Positions 25,406-35,641 of a stretch of 64,000 bases of DNA are shown piece by piece (positions within the stretch are counted from its first letter, which is position 1; every line of letters begins with the position of its first letter). The position numbers and the translations under genes are program-made. Under the pieces are notes generated by a model, which did not search any database, was not told where the DNA came from, and worked only from the letters and a program-made list of their open reading frames with translations. The stretch spans positions 26,005 through 90,004 of the forward strand of contig RFSE01000002.1 of assembly GCA_009924135.1 (NCBI GenBank). The letters run 5' to 3'. Origin of the DNA: Pseudomonadota bacterium. GTDB lineage: Bacteria > Verrucomicrobiota > Verrucomicrobiia > Limisphaerales > SXTU01.

Positions 25406-25828
25406 TCCGCAGGGCTAACAAATCAGCTCGAACATCGAAGTCGGGATCACGGGCAGAGTGGCCGAAGCACCGCACCGGAGTTCCCTCTCCCCTCAACGGG
25501 AAGAGGGTTAGGGGTGAGGAGCAGCGGGCGGACGCGTTCGTGGATTTGACCACGCAATCCGAACGGCGAAGGCGAGTGGAGTCTCCTCTTCCACCACTTC
25601 AAAATCTCCGTCGTTCACAGTGATGGGCGCAAAAACTTCCGGTTCAGTTTTTTGGCCGGCTGCCGATGACCTGCATGGCAGCGCTTTGCCGTCGGCATCG
25701 TTTTGGTGTATGGGTCAGATGGTCCCGGCGACGAACGGCCACCCCGCGCGGGGTGAACCGGGGTCACGGTTTTCTGGGTTGCACCGGGTCAAGCAGCCAG
25801 TGGACAGTCCAGTCAGTAAGGATTCGCA
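25406..25828. other. Non-coding gap before H-NOX gene
   Basis: This 423-bp stretch holds one palindromic repeat (25483-25519, listed separately) and no frame I would call a gene; the short ORFs listed there have no recognisable sequence. The last 100 bp before the H-NOX start must hold its promoter. I cannot identify -35/-10 boxes with confidence. Confidence 0.5.
25483..25519. repeat. Partial copy of CCCTCACC/GGGAGAGGG palindromic repeat
   Basis: CCCTCTCCCCTCAACGGGAAG, continuing AGGGTTAGGGGTGAGG, folds as CCCTCTCCC against GGGAAGAGGG and keeps the distal GGGGTGAGG half of the element whose full perfect form is at 39418-39470. The left distal arm is missing. Palindromes of this consensus are dispersed in many bacterial genomes in a REP-like manner. 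Confidence 0.7.
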
Positions 25829-26389
25829 ATGTACGGAATGGTAAACAAAGCGGTGGAAGAAATGGTCGTCCTGCATCACGGCGAGGCCGTGTGGGAACAG
25901 ATCAAGACCAAAGCCGGCGTGGACGTGGAAGTCTTCATGAGCAACGAAAGTTACTCGGATGACATCACGTACAACCTGGTCGGCGCGGCGAGCGAGGTGC
26001 TCAAGGTGCCGGCCGAGCAAATCCTCATCGGCTTTGGCGAGCACTGGGTGCTGCACACGGCGCAGGAGGGCTATGGCGGGCTGATGTCGGCGGCGGGCAA
26101 GTCGCTCCCCGAGTTTCTCCAGAACCTGCCGGACTTTCATTCGCGGGTCTCGATGATTTTCCCGCATTTGCAACCGCCGCGCTTCCGCTGCACCGATTAC
26201 ACGGACCGGTCCCTGAAGCTCCATTATTACTCGCACCGGCCGGGGCTGGCTCCGTTCGTGGTGGGGTTGATGCAGGGGTTGGGCAAGATGTTCCGGACGC
26301 CAGTTACGGTACGTCTCGTCGAAGCCAAAGCCAGCGGGGCCGACCACGATGTCTTTGAGGTGACCTGGCAGGCGGCCCCGGCTCCATGA
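25829..26389 (+). CDS. H-NOX haem-based nitric oxide sensor
   Basis: The 186-aa protein starts MYGMVNKAVEEMVVLHHGE, the conserved H-NOX (HNOB) N-terminus. His104 in LPDFHSRVSMIFP is the expected proximal haem ligand, and Tyr133-x-Ser135-x-Arg137 (YYSHR) is the YxSxR propionate-binding motif. The distal tyrosine used by O2-binding H-NOX proteins is not evident in the GLMQGLGKMF region, so NO selectivity is likely (inference). Its stop overlaps the start of a hybrid kinase bearing an H-NOX-associated domain by 4 bp, the classical H-NOX/HNOBA kinase arrangement. Confidence 0.94.
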   Translation: MYGMVNKAVEEMVVLHHGEAVWEQIKTKAGVDVEVFMSNESYSDDITYNLVGAASEVLKVPAEQILIGFGEHWVLHTAQEGYGGLMSAAGKSLPEFLQNLPDFHSRVSMIFPHLQPPRFRCTDYTDRSLKLHYYSHRPGLAPFVVGLMQGLGKMFRTPVTVRLVEAKASGADHDVFEVTWQAAPAP

Positions 26390-29300
26390 GCGCGGCGGAC
26401 CAACCAACAGTCCCGGTCATCAGCCTGCCACCCGGGCAGTTCGCGGAGGCATTTCCGTTTCACCTCGCGTTTGATCGGGAGCTGAAACTGATCCAGGCCG
26501 GTTCAACCCTGCGGCGCCTATGTCCGGATGTTCAACCCGGCGCGGCACTGGCCCAAACTTTTCGTCCCCTCCGGCCCGAAGGGCAGATCACACTGGCGTG
26601 GGTGCTGGACCACCGGCTCCGATTCTTCCTGCTGGAACACCAATCGACCAACCTCAAATTGCGGGGCCAGTTCATTTTGCTGCCCGGTGAGGAGACGCTG
26701 CTGTTCCTCGGCTCACCGTGGTTTACTGACGCCTCGGAAATCGCCGAGCGGGGGCTGCGCTTCGAGGATTTTGCCATCCACGACCCGGTCGTGGACATGC
26801 TGCAGGTGTTTCAGGCGAGCAAGGTGGCCCTGGCGGACGCGAAAAAGCTGGCGGCCAAGCTCACCAACCAGCGTGCAGAACTGCGTTCCGCGAACGAACG
26901 GCTGCAGGTGCAGGACGCCGAAGCCCGCAAACTGGCGCTGATTGCAGCGCGCACCGACAACGCGGTGGTCCTTACCGACGCCGCCGGTGTCATCGTATGG
27001 GTAAACGAAGGGTTTACCCGCCTGACCGGCTATTCACCGGAGGAGGTGACCGGCAAAAAGCCGGGCACAGTCCTGCAAGGACCCGGCACCGATCCCGACA
27101 CGGTGCGCCGCATTGGCGAACGGCTCCGTCACGGTCTGGGGTTCAGCGAGGAAATTCTCAATTACCGCAAGGACGGCAGCAGCTACTGGCTGTCCGTCGA
27201 GGTGCAGCCCATCTACGACGACCAGGGGAAGCTGACCAACTTCATGGCGATCGAGACGGACATCACCGCCCGCCGGGCGACGCAGCACAGCCTGGCCATG
27301 AAGCTGGAAGTTTCCCACGTGCTGACGGAGGCCAACAATCTGGCGACCGCCATGCCGCGCATCCTGCAGGCCGTCTGCGAACACCTCGACTGGCACGTGG
27401 GCTTGCTGTGGCGCGTCACGGGCCGGCGGCTTCGTTTCGTGGATGTCTGGCACCCGCCTACCATCAGCGTGGCGAACTTTGTCAGCCATAGCCGGTCCCT
27501 GCAGTTTGACCGGGACACGGGCTTGCCAGGCCGGGTCTGGACAACGGGCAAGCCGGTCTGGATTGCCGACCTGGAGCGGGATATCGATGCGCCTCGCAGT
27601 TCCGTGGCGGGGAAGGCGGGGCTGCGGGCTGCCTTTGCTTTCCCGGTGATGGTCCATGGGGAGGTGTGGGGCGTAATGGAGTTCTTCAACCGCAACATCG
27701 AGGAGCCGGACCGGACGTTGCTGCAAACCTTCTCCGCGATTGGCGACCAGCTTGGGGAATTCATCGTCCGGCGCGAAGCGGAGGAGACGTTGCGGGCCAC
27801 CAGCACGCTCCAACGCGCCATTCTGGAGGGCGCGAATTATGCCATCATCTCCGCCTCACCGCAGGGGATCATTCAGACGTTTAATTCCACTGCAGAACGA
27901 TTGCTGGGCTATTCGAGCGAAGAACTGGTGGGAAAACTGACTCCCGCCTTGTTCCACGATCCCGCTGAAGTGGCCGCACGGGCGGCGGAACTTTCGCGCG
28001 AACTGGGACGCACTATCGAGCCCGGATTCGAAGCGTTTGTGGCCAAGGCACAGTTGGGCAAACCCGATGAGCGCGAGTGGACTTACATCCACAAGGACGG
28101 CAACCGATTCCCGGTATTGTTGTCCATCACGGCGTTGTTCAACGAGCAGAACCGGGTGACCGGTTATCTGGGGGTGGCCTCGGATATCACGGTGCGAAAA
28201 CAGGCCGAGCGCGAGGTCAAATTGCAAAAGACCTATCTGGAACTGCTGCTGGACCAATCCCCCGTGGCGGTGGCGGTGCTGGACAATGAGGATCGCGTCC
28301 TGCGAATCAACCACGCCTTCTCCCGCCTGTTTGGATACGAATTTAGCGAGGCGGCGGGACGCCCGATCAATAATCTGGTGGCTCCCCCCACCATGCGGGA
28401 GGAAGTGGCTCAAGTTTCAGCCCGGGGACTGGCGGGTGAGCGGCTTGATTTTGAGACGATCCGCCAAGCAAAGGACGGAAGCCTGCGCAACGTGCGGCTG
28501 CTCGGCCAGCATATCGTGGTGGACGGAAAGAAAGTGGCCAGTCTGGCGACCTACATTGATGTCTCCGCCCAAAAGCAGGTGGAAGCGGACCTGATCAAAG
28601 CCCGGGAAGCAGCCGAGGCCGCCAACCGCGCCAAGAGCGAATTTCTGGCGGTCATGAGCCACGAAATCCGCACGCCCATGAATGCCGTCCTGGGCATGAC
28701 CAGCCTGCTGCTGGAGACCCGGCTGGACAAGCGGCAGAGCGAACTGGCCCACGCCGTGTCCCGCAGTGGCGCGGCGCTGTTGGAGATCATCAATGACATA
28801 TTGGACTTCTCCAAAATTGAAACCGGAGAGCAGTTCGAAATTGAAAACCTGGCGTTCCACATGCCTGACCTCGTCAACGGCGTGCTGCAGATGCTCCGCC
28901 CGCGCGCGGAGGACAAGGGCATTGGTCTGACCGTCGCGGTGGCCCCCGAGGTGGCCGGCACCGTCCTAGGTGACGCGGGCCGGTTGCGGCAGGTGCTGGT
29001 CAATCTGGTCAGCAACGGGATCAAATTCACGGACAAGGGCAGTGTCACCATCAAGGCCCGGCGTCTGGGCTCTGAGTCACAACAGGTACGGGTGCGCTTC
29101 GAGGTCACCGACACGGGCATTGGCATTGCGGCAGCTAATCAGGGACGGTTGTTCCAGCCCTTTGTGCAGGTGGATAGCAGTGCCACCCGGCGACGGGGAG
29201 GCACCGGTCTGGGGTTGGTGATCTCCAAGCGGATCGTGGAACGCATGGGCGGGACCATCGGCGTGGATTCGGAACTCGGACGCGGCGCAACCTTTTGGTT

Positions 29301-30168
29301 CGAACTCAACCTGGGAGCCGGACTTTTGGTGGAGGCGGCTCCGAGCGAACCGGCACCGCCGCCTGCGGGACTGATCAAACCGCCCGGGTCCTTGCGGATC
29401 TTGGTGGCCGAAGACCATGAGACCAACCGGCAACTGGTGGCAATGATGCTGGAAAGCCTGGGCTATCTCCCCGCCTTTGTCGGCAACGGTCTGGAAGCGG
29501 TCGAGGCCGCCGAAAATCCGGGTTACGAGATCATCCTCATGGACTGTCAGATGCCCGAAATGGACGGTTTCGATGCCGCCCGGGAGATCCGGCGGCGCGA
29601 AGTCAGCCGCGGCGTGCCGGCAAGCCAGCGGGCTCGCATCATCGCCCTTACCGCAAATGCCTTGAAGGGGGACCGGGAGCGCTGTCTGAGCGCCGGCATG
29701 GACAGTTACCTCAGCAAACCCTTCACCCGGAAGGAACTCCTCGAGTGCATTACTGCCGTGGTGCAGGCAAAGCCGCAGGAGCACCCGGCTGCAACCCCCA
29801 AGCCGGTACCGACGGAACGCATCCTGGATGTGGGCCGCATCAACAATCTTTGCGCGGAGATCGGCGTGCGCGGAGTGTTGGGGGTCGTCAACGATTTCAC
29901 GGCCAGCCTGCCAGCGCGGGTGGCGGAGATCGAAGCCCACGCCAAGGCCGGAAGGCTGGAAGAACTGGCCCGGATTGCCCACTCGGTTCAAGGCGTTGGC
30001 TATTCCCTCGGGCTGGCAAGCTTCGCCACCCGGTTGCTGTTTTTGGAACAAGATGCCCGGGCGGGCGACACGGCGGCGGTGGCCTCGGCCCTTGGCCCGT
30101 TGCGACGGAGCTTGGAATCGGCCCTGACGGCGCTAAGACAGTGGGCAGTTGAACACAAGAACAAGTGA
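26386..30168 (+). CDS. Hybrid histidine kinase with HNOBA, PAS, GAF, receiver and HPt domains
   Basis: In this 1260-aa cytosolic protein, residues about 20-150 match the H-NOX-associated (HNOBA) domain (FPFHLAFDRELKLIQAGSTL ... SPWFTDASEIAERGLRFEDF). Next come a short coiled coil, PAS (TDAAGVIVWVNEGFTRLTGY), GAF (LLWRVTGRRLRFVDVW), two more PAS domains and HisKA with phospho-His in MSHEIRTPMNAVLG. HATPase_c (LVSNGIKFTDKG, GTGLGLVISKRIVERMGG), a receiver (ILVAEDHETNRQL, DCQMPEMDG) and a C-terminal HPt (ARIAHSVQGVGYSLG) complete it. It likely senses NO through the adjacent H-NOX and relays phosphate to an output not visible here. No DNA-binding regulator is present in the cluster. Confidence 0.93.
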   Translation: MSAADQPTVPVISLPPGQFAEAFPFHLAFDRELKLIQAGSTLRRLCPDVQPGAALAQTFRPLRPEGQITLAWVLDHRLRFFLLEHQSTNLKLRGQFILLPGEETLLFLGSPWFTDASEIAERGLRFEDFAIHDPVVDMLQVFQASKVALADAKKLAAKLTNQRAELRSANERLQVQDAEARKLALIAARTDNAVVLTDAAGVIVWVNEGFTRLTGYSPEEVTGKKPGTVLQGPGTDPDTVRRIGERLRHGLGFSEEILNYRKDGSSYWLSVEVQPIYDDQGKLTNFMAIETDITARRATQHSLAMKLEVSHVLTEANNLATAMPRILQAVCEHLDWHVGLLWRVTGRRLRFVDVWHPPTISVANFVSHSRSLQFDRDTGLPGRVWTTGKPVWIADLERDIDAPRSSVAGKAGLRAAFAFPVMVHGEVWGVMEFFNRNIEEPDRTLLQTFSAIGDQLGEFIVRREAEETLRATSTLQRAILEGANYAIISASPQGIIQTFNSTAERLLGYSSEELVGKLTPALFHDPAEVAARAAELSRELGRTIEPGFEAFVAKAQLGKPDEREWTYIHKDGNRFPVLLSITALFNEQNRVTGYLGVASDITVRKQAEREVKLQKTYLELLLDQSPVAVAVLDNEDRVLRINHAFSRLFGYEFSEAAGRPINNLVAPPTMREEVAQVSARGLAGERLDFETIRQAKDGSLRNVRLLGQHIVVDGKKVASLATYIDVSAQKQVEADLIKAREAAEAANRAKSEFLAVMSHEIRTPMNAVLGMTSLLLETRLDKRQSELAHAVSRSGAALLEIINDILDFSKIETGEQFEIENLAFHMPDLVNGVLQMLRPRAEDKGIGLTVAVAPEVAGTVLGDAGRLRQVLVNLVSNGIKFTDKGSVTIKARRLGSESQQVRVRFEVTDTGIGIAAANQGRLFQPFVQVDSSATRRRGGTGLGLVISKRIVERMGGTIGVDSELGRGATFWFELNLGAGLLVEAAPSEPAPPPAGLIKPPGSLRILVAEDHETNRQLVAMMLESLGYLPAFVGNGLEAVEAAENPGYEIILMDCQMPEMDGFDAAREIRRREVSRGVPASQRARIIALTANALKGDRERCLSAGMDSYLSKPFTRKELLECITAVVQAKPQEHPAATPKPVPTERILDVGRINNLCAEIGVRGVLGVVNDFTASLPARVAEIEAHAKAGRLEELARIAHSVQGVGYSLGLASFATRLLFLEQDARAGDTAAVASALGPLRRSLESALTALRQWAVEHKNK

Positions 30169-30250
30169 ACCTTCCCCCCACTGACTGGTTGCCGACCACC
30201 GCACGCGCAAGCGCCCCGACGGAGGCTGCACTTTCATTTTCCATCCACGC

Positions 30251-32168
30251 ATGAGCTCCGAAACCCCACCACCACCGGCCGCGCCAACAAAGGTGCGCCT
30301 GGAATTCGTCATTGCCCTGCTGGGAGGTTTTGCGGCGGCCTTGATGTTCTACTCGCTCAGTTCCGTGCGCGGACAGGACGAGCGGCATCTGGAACTCCTC
30401 ACTCATGCCAGTGAAATTCAACAACGCATCGTCGTGGCCCATCTTTGGATGGAGCAAAAGGCCGCCAACAAGGCTTCGGCCCGCCCTGATCGGGAGACGC
30501 TGGCCAACCTGGACGAAGCGATCAAACTCGCAACCGGACTCCGGGACGAACCCCAGATGTGGGGTGTCCCTTCATTCGGCTGGCTGGCGGGGGGGGAAGA
30601 CGGTCCGCATGGAACTGGGGGGATTCGTGGACCGGATCGCGGAGCTGCGCAAGCTTGCCGAGCTGCGGCTGCAGCAACCCCGGGACATCGCGGCGAGCGC
30701 TGATGCAACGGTGAAATTCGACGAGGCCTTGACGGTCATCTTGAAGGAGGCGCATGACATCAGCGACTCCGTCCAGGCCGTGGTGGACCGCGACCGGGTC
30801 AGTTCAGCGCGCCTGCAACTGGTGGTGCTCATCGTACTGCTGGTGCTCTTCGCCGGGATCATTCTGCTCGTGCTTCAGAAGCGCCAGGCGGACCGGGTTC
30901 GCCAGGCGGAACTGGAGCAAAATGTCGCGGACCGCACCCTGCAGTTGAGCGATGCGAACGAACAGCTGGCGCGGGCCACATGGCTGCTCCGTGAAGCCAA
31001 CACCAAGCTGTCCAGCGCCGCCCGGCACAAGGACGAATTCCTGGCTTCCATGAGCCACGAACTGCGTACGCCGCTCAACGCCATTCTCGGTTTCACGGAA
31101 TTGATGCTGGAAGGTGTCCAGGGCCCGGTGAATGAAAAGCAGGCCAAATCATTGCAGGCGGTCGATGAAAGCGGCCGGCATCTGCTGGCCCTCATCAACG
31201 ATATTCTGGATCTGTCCAAGATTGAGGCCGGCCAGGAAAAGCTGGCCATCGAAAGCACGGTCATCGCCGAGGTGTGCGAAGGTTCCCTGCGATTCGTCCG
31301 CCAGACGGCGTCGAAAAAGAAGATCAACATCAGCACCCGCATCGATCCCGCTCTCGACGCTTTGCCGGCGGATGAACGGAGGCTCCGGCAGATCCTCATC
31401 AACCTGCTCGGCAACGCGGTGAAGTTCACCCCGGATGGCGGGCGGGTAGGCCTCGAAGTCGCTCACGATGCGGATGGCATGGTGCGATTCACGGTGTGGG
31501 ACACAGGCATCGGGATTTCCGATGAAGATCAGGCCAAGCTCTTCAAGTCGTTCGTGCAAATCGACAGCAAGTTGACCCGCCAATACGGCGGGACCGGTTT
31601 GGGCCTCGCGCTGGTGAAACGGCTCACCGAGATGCATGGCGGCCGGGTGGCTTTGGAAAGCGAGCCGGACAAGGGCAGCCGTTTCTCGGTGTTTTTGCCT
31701 TTGAAGCAAAGTCCGCCCGCCGAATCTGGGGCGTCTGAGCTGATCGGGGTGGATGGATTGAATTATCCGGAGCTTCGTCTGCGGAACCCGCTCGTCCTCG
31801 TCGTCGAAGACCGCCCGGTCATGCAGGCCATGGTGTCGGAATTCCTGTCAGCCCTGGGCTGCCGGATGATCTTTGCCGGGGATGGTGAGGCGGCGCTGAC
31901 CGAGGCGGCGAGGTCCCGGCCCGCCATTGTACTCATGGATGTCAAACTGCCCGGCAGCATTGACGGGCTTGAAACTACCCGGCGGCTGAAAGGCTCCCTC
32001 GCAACGACCGGCATCCCGGTCTTCGCCTTGACCGCCCAGGCCATGTCAGGTGACCGGGAGAAATGCCTGGCGGCCGGTGCCGACGAATATTTAAGCAAGC
32101 CCGTGAACCTCAAGGAATTGGCCGGACTGATTGAGCGCTACGTCGTCCGCAGTGGTAATGCCCCATGA
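30251..32168 (+). pseudogene. Membrane hybrid histidine kinase, frameshifted in a G8 run
   Basis: Two ORF-track frames form one protein. The first (from the ATG at 30251) encodes a TM helix (FVIALLGGFAAALMFYSL) and the start of a periplasmic sensor up to PSFGWLAGG. The second carries GGKTVRMELGGFVDRIAELR, a second TM (LVVLIVLLVLFAGIILLVL), HisKA (MSHELRTPLNAILGF), HATPase_c (GTGLGLALVKRLTEMHGG) and a receiver ending in LKELAGLIERYVVRSGNAP. They join if one G is removed from the eight-G run at 30589-30596. This may be a sequencing error, phase variation, slippage or real decay. The stop overlaps the next start by 4 bp. Confidence 0.8.
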
Positions 32169-33634
32169 CTCCGGCGCCCCCCAATATTTCTGAACGCACC
32201 AGCCCGCTCGTCCTGATCGTGGATGACGAACCCCGCGGCCGCGATCTGCTGGAGGCCTTGCTCCGGCCACTGGGCTGCCGCCTGGAGTTTGCCACTGATG
32301 GCCGGCAGGCCTATAACCGGACCGTGGCGCTTCAGCCGGACCTGGTGCTGCTTGACGTGATGATGCCGGAGCTGGACGGGTTCGAAGTCTGCCGTCTGAT
32401 CCGGGCCAATCCGCTGGTGGCGGAAGTGCCCGTGGTGATGGTGACCGCCCTGGATGATCGGGGCTCCCGGCTGGCCGGGATTCAGGCCGGAGCTGACGAC
32501 TTTCTCAACAAACCCATCGAGGGTGTGGAGGTCCGGGCCCGGGTGACCACCATCACCCGCTTGAACCGTTACCGCCGGCTCCAGACCGAGCGCAACAAGT
32601 TCAGCTTCATCGCCGAGACCTCGCCGGATGGTTATTGCGTTGTGAACCATGACGATGAACTGACCTATGCCAATGCGCAGGCGCGCCGCCGCCTTGGGCT
32701 GACGCCTGAGGATTCGCTGGCGGGAAAGTTCTTCACCAAACTGGCCCACGAACACTACCGGCTGGAACCGGTCAGCAACTGGTCAAACTGGGCCCGGCAA
32801 AAAGCAGCTTCCCCGCTGTACATGGTGCGGACCACTGCGGCCGGAGAAGCGTTGCTTTGGCTGGAGGTGGATGAGCTGCCGTTACCCGACGGCCAGGGCC
32901 GGCTCTTGCGCCTGCACGACATCACCGAGCCGCTCACCAACCAACGCGATATCTGGAAATTCCACAAGGCGGTGTCGCACAAACTCAGGACTCCATTGAA
33001 CGGCCTGTGCGGGCCGCTGGAGTTGCTGGTGACAACGGAGGCTTCCGTACCCTTCGCCGAGGTCACGGACCTGGCCCAAATAGCGCTGGAGTCGGCCAAT
33101 CGGTTTGAGAAGCAGATCAGTGAAGTCCTGAATTTCGTGGCCCCGCCGGCCACGGTCCGCGCCCCCAGCACCACGGCGATGGCCAGCCTGCCCACACTGC
33201 TGCGGCCGATTCAGGTGAACCTGGGCATCCTATTTGTGGACCTGGACCTGCCGGCGGAACTGCGAACCCACTGTGTGCCGCTCCCGGAAGCCGCCTTGGA
33301 AGTAATCCTGGCGGAACTGCTCGAAAATGCCCGGAAATTCCACCCGCGTCACCAGCCCAAAATCACGATCAAGGTGACCCGCGGTGACGGCGGGTGGCTG
33401 GCGATTCAGGTGGCCGATGATGGCCTGACGTTGAGTCCCGGCGAGCTGGAATTGGTCTGGACGCCTTACTATCAGGTCGAGAAAAACCTCACCGGCGAAG
33501 TGGACGGCATGGGCTTGGGCTTGCCGATGATCGCCTCCCTGATCTGGGAGGCGGGCGGTTCATGCCGCATGTCAAACCGCCCGGCGGGGGCTGGAGTAAT
33601 CGTGGAATTAGTTTTACCCTCTGTCCCGCAATGA
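32165..33634 (+). CDS. Receiver-PAS-histidine kinase
   Basis: The 489-aa protein has an N-terminal receiver (LIVDDEPRGRDLLEAL, LLDVMMPELDGFEVC, K in NKPIEG) and a PAS domain (FIAETSPDGYCVVNHDDELT). A dimerisation domain with candidate phospho-His in HKAVSHKLRTPLNGLCGP and a HATPase-like domain (LAELLENARKFHPRHQPK, GMGLGLPMIASLIWEAGG) follow. The kinase half is divergent but keeps N, G1 and G2 box residues. It overlaps both neighbours by 4 bp and is probably translationally coupled in the H-NOX operon. It could accept phosphate from the hybrid kinases upstream. Confidence 0.88.
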   Translation: MTPAPPNISERTSPLVLIVDDEPRGRDLLEALLRPLGCRLEFATDGRQAYNRTVALQPDLVLLDVMMPELDGFEVCRLIRANPLVAEVPVVMVTALDDRGSRLAGIQAGADDFLNKPIEGVEVRARVTTITRLNRYRRLQTERNKFSFIAETSPDGYCVVNHDDELTYANAQARRRLGLTPEDSLAGKFFTKLAHEHYRLEPVSNWSNWARQKAASPLYMVRTTAAGEALLWLEVDELPLPDGQGRLLRLHDITEPLTNQRDIWKFHKAVSHKLRTPLNGLCGPLELLVTTEASVPFAEVTDLAQIALESANRFEKQISEVLNFVAPPATVRAPSTTAMASLPTLLRPIQVNLGILFVDLDLPAELRTHCVPLPEAALEVILAELLENARKFHPRHQPKITIKVTRGDGGWLAIQVADDGLTLSPGELELVWTPYYQVEKNLTGEVDGMGLGLPMIASLIWEAGGSCRMSNRPAGAGVIVELVLPSVPQ

Positions 33635-35519
33635 ATACCGCCCCCAGCACCATCCTCGTGGTGGATGACGAGCCCCGTGGCCGCCAATTGCTCGAGGAAC
33701 TCCTCACACCTCACGGATACCGGCTCCTGTTTGCGAGCAACGGTCAGGAAGCCCTCGCCCTGGCGACCGCCCACACCCCGGATCTGGTCCTGCTGGACGT
33801 GATGATGCCCGGCGTGGACGGGTTTGAAGTGTGCCGGCGGTTGCGCGCGAACCCGCAGCTCCGCGAAATCCCGGTCATCATGCTCACGGCCTTGGATGAT
33901 CGTGAATCCCGCCTGCAGGGCCTGGCCGCCGGGGCGGACAATTTTCTCACCAAGCCGTTTGATCAAATCGAGCTGCGCACCCGCGTGGCCACCATCACCC
34001 GGCTCAACCGCTACCGGCTGCTGCTGGCGGAACGGGAACGCTTCGCCCAGGCAATCGACGGTGCGCCCGACGGCATCCTGATCGTGGATGACAGTTTTCA
34101 AATCCGGCTGGCGAACCCGGCCGCCCAGCAGATGTTCCGGGCCGAAGCCACGCGGCCCTTGCTGGATGAACCGCTCGCAAAACGGGTCAGCCTGGACGCG
34201 GCCGTGCTCGAACAGTTGAAGGAATTGATGCGCGGAGGCCTGGCGCCTTTCCAGTTTGTCGCCAACGGCCTCCAACCCAATTCCGTACGGTTTCCAATCG
34301 AGGCCTCAGCCAGCCGGTTACCTGGGCGGATAAACCGGCGCTGCAAATCCACTTGCGCGACGTCACCGAGAAGCGACAGTTGGAGGAGCAGTTTCTCCGG
34401 GTCCAGCGGCTGCAGGGGTTGGGCACCCTGGCGGGCGGGGTCGCCCACGATCTGAACAACATCCTCGCGCCCATGCTCAACATCGCGGACCTCCTCGAGG
34501 ATGTGCTGGCGGACCGGCCGGAGGCGAAGTTCCTGAAGCTGATGAAGAACTCGGTCCAGCGCGGCTCCGGGCTGGTCAAACAGATTCTCGCTTTCGCGCG
34601 GGGAACGGGCGGGGAGCGGCAGCCCATTCCTCCACGCTACGCATTGAATGAAATCCGACGCATCCTGAGCCAGACCTTGCCGAAGAACATTATCATCCGC
34701 ACGGACTGCCCGCCCGAGACTCCCCCGCTGTTTGCCGACCCCACGCATCTGCATCAGATGTTGATGAACCTCTGCGTCAACGCCCGCGACGCCATGCCCC
34801 AGGGTGGACAACTCAAGATTTCCGCCGCCGTCCGCGAAGTGTCCCCCGACCAAGCCGCCCAGTGGACCGATGCCAAACCCGGCTCTTGGGTGGTGTTGAG
34901 CGTCTCGGACACCGGCACGGGAATCCCTCCTGAAGTTCAACGCCGGCTCGGCGAGGCCTTCTTCACCACCAAACCAGTGGGCCTGGGCACCGGCCTTGGT
35001 TTGTCCACCGTGTTCAGCATCGTGAAAAGTCACGGTGGCTTCTGACGGATGCACACCAAACCGGGCGAAGGCACCACCTTCGAACTCTATCTGCCGATCG
35101 CCGCCGAGAGCGTGGTCGCCACGATGCCGACTCTCCGGGAACCTCCCCGCGGTCAGGGCGAACTGATCCTGGTGGCCGATGACGAGGCCGCCATCTTGGA
35201 AATCAACCGCGCCACGCTGGGTTGTTACGGGTATCGGACCGTATGCGCCCGTGATGGAGCGGAGGCGGTAGCGCTGTTCTGTCAGCAGCCCGATGACATC
35301 AGTCTCGTGATCATCGATTCCCAGATGCCCTTCATGGATGGCCCCGCCGTTTTGCAGGCGCTCCGCAAAGTGCGGCCCCATGTGAAATGCGTGCTCACGA
35401 GCGCGAGTGAAATCAAATCAGCCTTCCCCACGGACGGCCCCCTGCCGCCATTCCTGGCCAAGCCCTTTACCAGCGGCCAACTGCTAGAAGTCCTGGATCG
35501 GGAATTGCACAGTTCCTGA
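33631..35519 (+). pseudogene. Receiver-PAS-kinase-receiver protein with frameshift and in-frame TGA
   Basis: The ATG at 33631 starts a receiver (ILVVDDEPRGRQLLEELL, LLDVMMPGVDGFEVC) and a PAS domain, closely paralogous to the preceding gene. Near 34314 the frame shifts: adding one C to gccagccgg restores ASPVTWADKPALQIHLRDVTE and leads into the kinase (GGVAHDLNNILAPMLN, DTGTGIPPEVQRRLGEAFFTTKP). After KSHGGF a TGA at 35043-35045 interrupts an otherwise continuous frame, RMHTKPGEGTTFELYLPI, that ends in a second receiver (LVADDEAAILEINRA, DSQMPFMDGPAVLQAL). Two independent lesions argue for decay more than one sequencing error would. The three pieces appear as separate ORFs in the track. Confidence 0.8.
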
Positions 35520-35620
35520 GCGCTGATCAACGGCTCAGGATACGTGCTCGCCTGACCATTGAGCGCAGGAATAACGGAGTCCGAACAACTGTAGCCGAAA
35601 CCTTTAGGTTGCGGCGTGCA

Positions 35621-35635
35621 GGCAAAGGTTTTGCC
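35621..35635. terminator. Short hairpin between convergent genes
   Basis: GGCAAA and TTTGCC form a 6-bp stem with a 3-nt loop, between the 3' ends of the kinase cluster (plus) and the ferredoxin gene (minus). It could terminate either transcript. Evidence is structural only and weak, with no long T-tract. Confidence 0.3.
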
Positions 35636-35641
35636 AGGGGC

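Noticed and set aside
35043-35045. TGA as selenocysteine or recoded tryptophan
   Set aside because: Receiver-kinase linkers have no conserved Cys or Trp here, all other genes use TGA as stop, and no SECIS-like structure was evident. A nonsense change is simpler.
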